Assembly (NCBI RefSeq): GCF_004362145.1
Contig: NZ_SNXC01000014.1
Coordinates: 186,001 to 250,000 of the forward strand
DNA: 64,000 nucleotides
Source: Marinomonas balearica
GTDB taxonomy: Bacteria > Pseudomonadota > Gammaproteobacteria > Pseudomonadales > Marinomonadaceae
Direction: 5' to 3'
The notes below the pieces were generated by a model, which saw only the letters and a program-made list of their open reading frames with translations, had not been told where the DNA came from and searched no databases. Both the position numbers and the translations under genes were made by a program. Within the stretch, counting starts at the first letter, position 1; each line of letters opens with the position of its first letter. Of this stretch, positions 59,138 through 64,000 are shown piece by piece.

Positions 59138-59416
59138 ATGACTCAGCGCTTCATTCTTATCATTCTCTTTTCTCTTGTTTGTATCGTGTCGTATCGCCTG
59201 TATTTTGGCGATCAAGGTATAAAGCGTCAGGAAGAGTTAGCAAAGCAAATTGAATATCAAGAGCGTATAAACGGACGTTTAAAGCAGCGTAATGATGCAC
59301 TTCGTGCGCAGGTAAGTGATTTGCGTCAGGGAGAGGAAGCAGTTGAAGAGCATGTTAGAACGGAGCTGCAGTATATAAAAGAAGGTGAAACTTTTTATAG
59401 AATGGTTGAAAAATGA
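59138..59416 (+). CDS. ftsB: Cell division protein FtsB
   Basis: Small bitopic protein that forms the FtsQLB complex of the divisome. The protein has 92 residues: a short cytoplasmic N terminus, one membrane helix (about 5-22) and a periplasmic coiled coil (about 28-70: EELAKQIEYQERINGRLKQR). It ends by overlapping ispD (ATGA). Confidence 0.93.
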   Translation: MTQRFILIILFSLVCIVSYRLYFGDQGIKRQEELAKQIEYQERINGRLKQRNDALRAQVSDLRQGEEAVEEHVRTELQYIKEGETFYRMVEK

Positions 59417-60099
59417 GTAAAAAGTTCTGGGTTGTTATTCCTGCTGCAGGTGTAGGAAAACGAATGCAATCCGATTGCCCTAAGCAATATCTAGAAATTG
59501 CAGGAAAAACAGTATTGGATCGAACCATCTCGATTTTTGTAGAGCACCCAAGTATTGAGGGTGTTGCCGTAGGAGTCAGTATCGATGATGGTTATTGGAA
59601 AGATTCTATTTGGCGCGAGCACCCAAAAATTCACCACTATTTTGGAGGGAGCGAACGTTCCGATACGGTATTGAACGGATTGGCTTACTTGCTTGATAAA
59701 AAGCGTGCGACACAACACCAATCGGTATTAGTTCATGATGCCGCTCGCCCTATGCTATCGCAAGCAGGCTTGGACAAAATATTACAACATAATGGCGACG
59801 CAGGCTGCATCTTAGCATTGCCTTGTAGAGATACTATTAAGTCCCAAACTGCGCATTCGACAATTCATTCTACTTTGGATCGACGCCTTCTTTGGCAAGC
59901 CCAAACCCCACAGTGCTTCCCCATTGGAGCACTAAATAACGCACTAAAAAAGGCCTATGACGAAGGTGGAGAGATTACGGATGAGAGCTCTGCTATGGAG
60001 TTAATAGGTTGGCAGCCTGCACTGATCGAGGGAGAGGTGCTTAATTTTAAAATCACGTCGCCTGAAGATTTGATTTTAGCCAAAGCACTTTTAAATTAG
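59413..60099 (+). CDS. ispD: 2-C-methyl-D-erythritol 4-phosphate cytidylyltransferase
   Basis: Third enzyme of the MEP isoprenoid pathway. The protein has 228 residues. The CTP-binding signature is PAAGVGKRMQSDCPKQYL; VHDAARP and TDESSAMEL are present. It is translationally coupled to ftsB and 45 bp before ispF. Confidence 0.97.
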   Translation: MSKKFWVVIPAAGVGKRMQSDCPKQYLEIAGKTVLDRTISIFVEHPSIEGVAVGVSIDDGYWKDSIWREHPKIHHYFGGSERSDTVLNGLAYLLDKKRATQHQSVLVHDAARPMLSQAGLDKILQHNGDAGCILALPCRDTIKSQTAHSTIHSTLDRRLLWQAQTPQCFPIGALNNALKKAYDEGGEITDESSAMELIGWQPALIEGEVLNFKITSPEDLILAKALLN

Positions 60100-60144
60100 C
60101 AGCATTTCACAGACGCTTTTAGCCGCGAAGATATTGGAGAATAT

Positions 60145-60633
60145 ATGACACCTTTTCGTATAGGCCACGGTTTTGATGTACATAAATTTGGTGAAGGGGA
60201 TCATGTCGTTTTAGGGGGCGTAACTATTCCCTATGAACGCGGATTAATTGCTCATTCTGATGGAGATGTAGTGCTTCACGCACTAACGGATGCTCTGCTT
60301 GGGGCGTCCGCATTGGGTGATATTGGAAAGCACTTCCCCGATACTGACGCAGAATTTGCGGGGGCAGACAGTCGTTTATTAATGAAGCGTGCATACGACA
60401 GCGTTGTTTCTTTAGGTTGGAAAGTGGGAAATGTCGACGTTACCATCATTGCGCAGGCACCAAAAATGAGACCGTATATTGATCGAATGCGCGAGAATAT
60501 CGCAGAAGATCTCAACGTAAGTATTGATTCCGTCAATGTGAAAGCAACGACAACAGAGAAGCTAGGGTTTACGGGGCGAAAAGAAGGGATCGCCGTTGAA
60601 TCTGTCGCACTGTTATATAAAGTGGATGTTTAA
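60145..60633 (+). CDS. ispF: 2-C-methyl-D-erythritol 2,4-cyclodiphosphate synthase
   Basis: Zinc enzyme of the MEP pathway that makes the cyclic diphosphate. The protein has 162 residues. Metal ligands Asp11 and His13 (GFDVHKFG) and the [19 protein letters not shown] motif are intact, as is the C-terminal [13 protein letters not shown]. The stop overlaps the truD ATG by one base. Confidence 0.98.
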   Translation: MTPFRIGHGFDVHKFGEGDHVVLGGVTIPYERGLIAHSDGDVVLHALTDALLGASALGDIGKHFPDTDAEFAGADSRLLMKRAYDSVVSLGWKVGNVDVTIIAQAPKMRPYIDRMRENIAEDLNVSIDSVNVKATTTEKLGFTGRKEGIAVESVALLYKVDV

Positions 60634-61790
60634 TGCTGGAATGTGAAAAAGGTGAGTTGAGCCCGCAACTTAATACCGAATGGTCTTATGCTTGGGGCGC
60701 TCCTACTGTTAGTGGTAAGTTTAAAGTTTACCCTCAGGACTTTTATGTCGAAGAGACTCTTGGTTTTGAACCTTCTGGGGCCGGAGAGTTTCTGTATGTT
60801 TTTATTGAAAAAATCGGCATAAATACGGATTTTCTTGCTAAACGTCTCGCTCAAATTGCCGATATCTCTGCAAATAGAATTTCTTATGCTGGCGTTAAAG
60901 ATCGTCATGCGTGTACCCGACAATGGTTTTGTCTACATCTTTTGGGTAAGCCCGTTGATTTCTCTGGGTTGAATGATGCGTTTCGTTCTCCAGAACAAGT
61001 GCGTGTTCTTAAAGAAGTCAGACACTCTAAGAAATTAAAAATGGGTGGACACAAAGGTAATCGCTTTGTGCTTAGAATTCGAGAGCTTCACCGACGTGAG
61101 AGTGATCAATTTCTTGCTCGTTTGGAGTTGGTTAAGCGCTATGGCGTCCCTAACTATTTTGGCGCACAGCGATTTGGAATTAACGGCAATAACCTGCACC
61201 ATGGTTTGGATTTTGTAGGGCGTGGAAGGCAAAGCAAACGTCGTTTAAGCAAGACCGAAGGTTTTTGGCTTTCCGCAATTCGATCCTGGTTTTTTAATGA
61301 GAGTTTGCATTGCCAAGTTCAAGGTGGCCAGTGGGAGAGTCTTTATGTTGGCGATATCATGCAGTATTGGTCTCGAAATGAACAGCTAAGAGTGAAAGAG
61401 CTTTCAAATGATACCTTGTTAGCTTTGAGAACAGGGCAATGCTCTCCTTTACACCCATTATTGAGTGAGGGATGGGAGAAGGGAACGAGTGAGACGCGCG
61501 CAAGCATCATACGAAACATCATTGAACAACGTACTGATTTATATAAAGGTTTCTTAACATTTGACTGCTGCCGAGAAGATCGTTTGACACGTTTGATTCC
61601 TATGGATATGGCCTGGGAATTGCTTGAGAGCAAAAAGTCTGAAACATCGACACAAGAACCGTCAGAGGATTTGATCTTGCAGTTTGAATTACCTAAAGGG
61701 GCATTTGCGACAACAGTGATGCGTGAGTTAATGAATCTTGAGGATTGTTCTCAGTATGTGAGAACCGGTGGGCAAGAGGATAAAAAGTGA
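60633..61790 (+). CDS. truD: tRNA pseudouridine(13) synthase TruD
   Basis: Makes pseudouridine 13 in tRNA-Glu. The protein has 385 residues. The catalytic Asp90 is in SYAGVKDRHACTRQW. The NYFGAQRFG motif and the C-terminal LPKGAFATTVMRELM are typical. It overlaps both neighbours, which marks the ispF-truD-surE-pcm operon. Confidence 0.96.
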   Translation: MLECEKGELSPQLNTEWSYAWGAPTVSGKFKVYPQDFYVEETLGFEPSGAGEFLYVFIEKIGINTDFLAKRLAQIADISANRISYAGVKDRHACTRQWFCLHLLGKPVDFSGLNDAFRSPEQVRVLKEVRHSKKLKMGGHKGNRFVLRIRELHRRESDQFLARLELVKRYGVPNYFGAQRFGINGNNLHHGLDFVGRGRQSKRRLSKTEGFWLSAIRSWFFNESLHCQVQGGQWESLYVGDIMQYWSRNEQLRVKELSNDTLLALRTGQCSPLHPLLSEGWEKGTSETRASIIRNIIEQRTDLYKGFLTFDCCREDRLTRLIPMDMAWELLESKKSETSTQEPSEDLILQFELPKGAFATTVMRELMNLEDCSQYVRTGGQEDKK

Positions 61791-62548
61791 GAGTACTCAT
61801 TTCAAATGACGACGGCTTAGATGCAAAAGGCATTCAAACACTCGCCGAAACGTTATCGGGTGACTATAACACAACCGTCGTTGCCCCTGATCGCAATCGC
61901 AGCGGCGCGAGTAACTCGTTGACGTTAACCCGCCCGCTCCAGCCAATTGAAGTGAGAGAAGGTCAATATCGTATTGATGGCACGCCCACTGACTGTGTGA
62001 ATTTGGCGTTGTCTGGAGCAATAAACGATCAAGAGTTTGATGCTGTTGTCTCGGGCGTGAACCATGGCCCTAATTTGGGAGATGATGTTATCTACTCGGG
62101 GACCGTAGCAGCAGCATTAGAGGCTAGACATCTAGGCCGCCCCGCAATTGCTGTGTCTCTTGTTGGTAACACGCATTTTGATACCGCAGCGAAGGTTGTG
62201 CTCTTTTTGATTAAAAATCTTATAAAAGACAGCCATACGTTGGCTTTGCCTCCCAAAATTATTCTTAATGTTAATGTTCCTGATATGGCTTACGAGGCTT
62301 TATCCGGCTTCAAAATCACACGATTGGGTCACCGTCATTCGTCTCAGCCAGCAGTAACCGCTCATCATCCAAGAGGTGTGGAGAGTTATTGGATTGGTGC
62401 GTTATCTGAACCCTATGATGCTGCGCCTGGCACAGACTTTGATGCGATTAAAAATGGTTACGTATCCATCACTCCGATTCATGCGGATATGACATGCCAT
62501 TCAGTTCTTTCTACTCTCGAAGATTGGGCTGGTAGTATTTCAATATGA
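61787..62548 (+). CDS. surE: 5'/3'-nucleotidase SurE
   Basis: Metal-dependent nucleotidase and stationary-phase survival protein. The protein has 253 residues. Metal ligands Asp8-Asp9 (ISNDDGLDAKG), Ser39 in DRNRSGASNS and an Asn in VSGVNHGPNLGDDVIYSGT are intact. GTG start overlapping truD; it overlaps pcm by 4 bp. Confidence 0.97.
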   Translation: MRVLISNDDGLDAKGIQTLAETLSGDYNTTVVAPDRNRSGASNSLTLTRPLQPIEVREGQYRIDGTPTDCVNLALSGAINDQEFDAVVSGVNHGPNLGDDVIYSGTVAAALEARHLGRPAIAVSLVGNTHFDTAAKVVLFLIKNLIKDSHTLALPPKIILNVNVPDMAYEALSGFKITRLGHRHSSQPAVTAHHPRGVESYWIGALSEPYDAAPGTDFDAIKNGYVSITPIHADMTCHSVLSTLEDWAGSISI

Positions 62549-63207
62549 CGTCTTTGTTGAATGAGTTACTACGCAAAACTGAGCCTCGAGCAGCGTCGAT
62601 GGTAGCTTATTTACAAGAGTCTGGAATACGGAATACGGAAATATTACAATTGATGGGGAGCTTGCCTCGACATCAATTTGTAGAGTCTGCCTTTTCTCAT
62701 CTTGCTTATTCTCCAACACCTCTTCCGATTGGAAAAAATCAAACGATCAGTCAGCCGCTCACTGTTGCTCGTATGTCTGAATGGCTGCTTGAAAATGCAC
62801 GCCATGGCCGAGTGTTAGAGGTCGGAACAGGTTCTGGATATCAAACATGTATCTTAGCCAATATATTCAACAAAGTGCACACCATAGAGCGTCATAAGAC
62901 ATTGTATGACCTAGCCATGAAACGACTTACAAGTTTTGGAGTCTCAAATGTGGAGTTTCATCATGGTGACGGGCATTTAGGTTGGCCGACAAACATTTCG
63001 ATGGATGCGATTATTGTCACGGCATTGGCATCGAAAGTTCCTCATGCATTGACTGATTCTCTCAAAGAAGGTGGCATACTTATCATGCCAATCGAAGATG
63101 AAATATCGTCGATTGGTTGTTGGAAAAAAGAGGGTGAAAAGTGGCGTCGTTTAGGATTTGCTCCAGCGCAGTTTGTACCTATGTTAGAAGGAAAAGAAGA
63201 TGCCTAA
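62545..63207 (+). CDS. pcm: Protein-L-isoaspartate O-methyltransferase
   Basis: Repairs isoaspartyl residues in aged proteins using SAM. The protein has 220 residues. The motif RHQFVESAFSHLAYSPTPLPIG is followed by QTISQPLTVARM and the SAM site VLEVGTGSGYQTCILA. The usual surE-pcm pairing is present. In many relatives nlpD and rpoS come next; here a DUF368 gene follows, overlapping by 8 bp. Confidence 0.96.
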   Translation: MTSLLNELLRKTEPRAASMVAYLQESGIRNTEILQLMGSLPRHQFVESAFSHLAYSPTPLPIGKNQTISQPLTVARMSEWLLENARHGRVLEVGTGSGYQTCILANIFNKVHTIERHKTLYDLAMKRLTSFGVSNVEFHHGDGHLGWPTNISMDAIIVTALASKVPHALTDSLKEGGILIMPIEDEISSIGCWKKEGEKWRRLGFAPAQFVPMLEGKEDA

Positions 63208-64000
63208 ATGGCTAAAAACGTATTTGAGCGGTGTGTTAATGGGAGCTGCTGATGTAGTTCCTGGGGTATCTGGTGGAACAATTGCGTTTATTGTCGGGAT
63301 TTATGATCGTCTCATTAATGCGCTGAGTGGGGTGAATAAGACCAGTATTGCTATGTTATTAAAAGCTGATTTTAAAGGTTTGTGGAATCACTTTGATCTT
63401 GGCTTCTTGTTAGTGTTAGCCGCTGGGATATTAACCAGTATCGTTTCATTGGCTGGTATTATTTCACATGCATTATCTGATTATCCTATTTGGGTGTGGA
63501 GCTTTTTCTTTGGTCTAATTTTGGCTTCTGCGTGGATGTTGTCTAGAGAGTTTCCGTTGTCTGATCGCAATAATGTGTTGGGAATGGTTACAGGGATACT
63601 CGTAGGCGCGTTTTTATCGATGTTGGTACCCATTCACATTAATGTCACTTTACCTTTAGTGTTTTTTGCTGGGATGATTGCTATTTGTGCGATGATACTG
63701 CCTGGAATTTCTGGCAGTTTCCTTCTTTTAATGATGGGATTATATGGAGATATTCTCCTTTCTATCAAAGAATTCAATCTGTTAGTTATTGCAGTGTTTG
63801 GAGGAGGAGCATTAGTCGGTTTGCTAAGCTTTTCCAAACTATTAAACTGGATGCTGAATCGCTATCGTGAGCTTACTATGTCTATATTAACTGGGGTTAT
63901 GTTAGGGGCATTAGTGAAAGTATGGCCGTGGAAAGAAGTGACCGAAATAATGATGGTTGGTGATAAGAAAGTTCCAGCAGAAGAAGCCCTATTATTGCCT
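63200..64000 (+). CDS. DUF368 membrane protein (putative polyprenyl-phosphate flippase), 5' part
   Basis: Open from ATG 63200 to the window edge (267 codons, no stop), so the 3' end is missing. The N terminus MPKWLKTYLSGVLMGAADVV followed by PGVSGGTIAFIVGIYDR is the DUF368 signature, and a second PGISGS motif (ILPGISGSFLLLMMGLYGD) lies about 170 residues later. The protein is made of many hydrophobic helices. DUF368 proteins have been reported as flippases that return undecaprenyl phosphate to the cytoplasmic face (PopT type). This fits with uppS and uppP in the window, but the role here is inferred. Confidence 0.92.
   Translation, partial: MPKWLKTYLSGVLMGAADVVPGVSGGTIAFIVGIYDRLINALSGVNKTSIAMLLKADFKGLWNHFDLGFLLVLAAGILTSIVSLAGIISHALSDYPIWVWSFFFGLILASAWMLSREFPLSDRNNVLGMVTGILVGAFLSMLVPIHINVTLPLVFFAGMIAICAMILPGISGSFLLLMMGLYGDILLSIKEFNLLVIAVFGGGALVGLLSFSKLLNWMLNRYRELTMSILTGVMLGALVKVWPWKEVTEIMMVGDKKVPAEEALLLP

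Overview
The window is a stretch of core chromosome from a gammaproteobacterium. Gene content and order fit the Oceanospirillales/Pseudomonadales side of the class, and a Marinomonas-like organism is my best guess. The reasons are the Pseudomonas-style dapD-dapC-glnD-map block, the dnaE-accA-tilS...pyrG-eno-ftsB-ispD-ispF-truD-surE-pcm order, moderately AT-rich DNA, and an LpxA with the methionine linked to C10 acyl selectivity. The genus is an inference. I see no rRNA, tRNA, CRISPR array, insertion sequence or prophage.

Layout. (1) 1-4544, + strand: the 3' end of lepA, then lepB-rnc-era-recO-acpS (translation, secretion, RNA processing, acyl carrier protein activation). (2) 4525-7589, - strand: a BarA-type hybrid sensor kinase split by a frameshift in a run of seven A, and a small Cys-rich lipoprotein. 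(3) 7733-15873, +: cysM, rlmD, relA-mazG, ppc. (4) 16105-21388, mostly +: adk-tsaB-uppP, a small unknown gene coupled to rsmJ, slyX on the - strand, a membrane-anchored cold-shock-domain protein, tpx, and a DUF3010 gene. (5) 21513-30439, mostly -: panD, two small unknown genes, dapE, yffB, dapD-dapC-glnD and map, with a small lipoprotein gene opposed to dapE. (6) 30791-51048, +: the long conserved block rpsB-tsf-pyrH-frr-uppS-cdsA-dxr-rseP-bamA-skp-lpxD-fabZ-lpxA / lpxB-rnhB-dnaE-accA-tilS. It covers translation, nucleotide, isoprenoid, phospholipid, lipid A and outer-membrane assembly genes. (7) 51071-55890: an accessory insertion between tilS and pyrG with an unknown small gene, a YgiD-type extradiol dioxygenase, a DUF6482 protein and the divergent vanR / vanAB vanillate demethylase locus with three operator palindromes. 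(8) 56031-64000, +: pyrG, eno, ftsB-ispD, ispF-truD-surE-pcm and the start of a DUF368 membrane protein that runs off the window.

How the genes work together. Four genes concern the undecaprenyl phosphate lipid carrier: uppS makes it, uppP recycles it, DUF368 is a family reported to flip it back across the membrane, and dxr/ispD/ispF supply its isoprenoid precursor. lpxD/fabZ/lpxA/lpxB build lipid A while bamA/skp/rseP assemble and monitor the outer membrane. dapC/D/E make diaminopimelate for peptidoglycan and lysine. vanAB turns vanillate into protocatechuate under VanR control.

Most of the window is ordinary housekeeping sequence and I do not see a clearly new multi-gene system. The best leads are the barA frameshift at a canonical slippery heptamer, three VanR-type operators spaced at almost exactly five helical turns, the membrane-tethered cold-shock protein, a large nested palindrome splitting lpxA from lpxB, a structured leader before adk, and several small unknown genes in conserved places.
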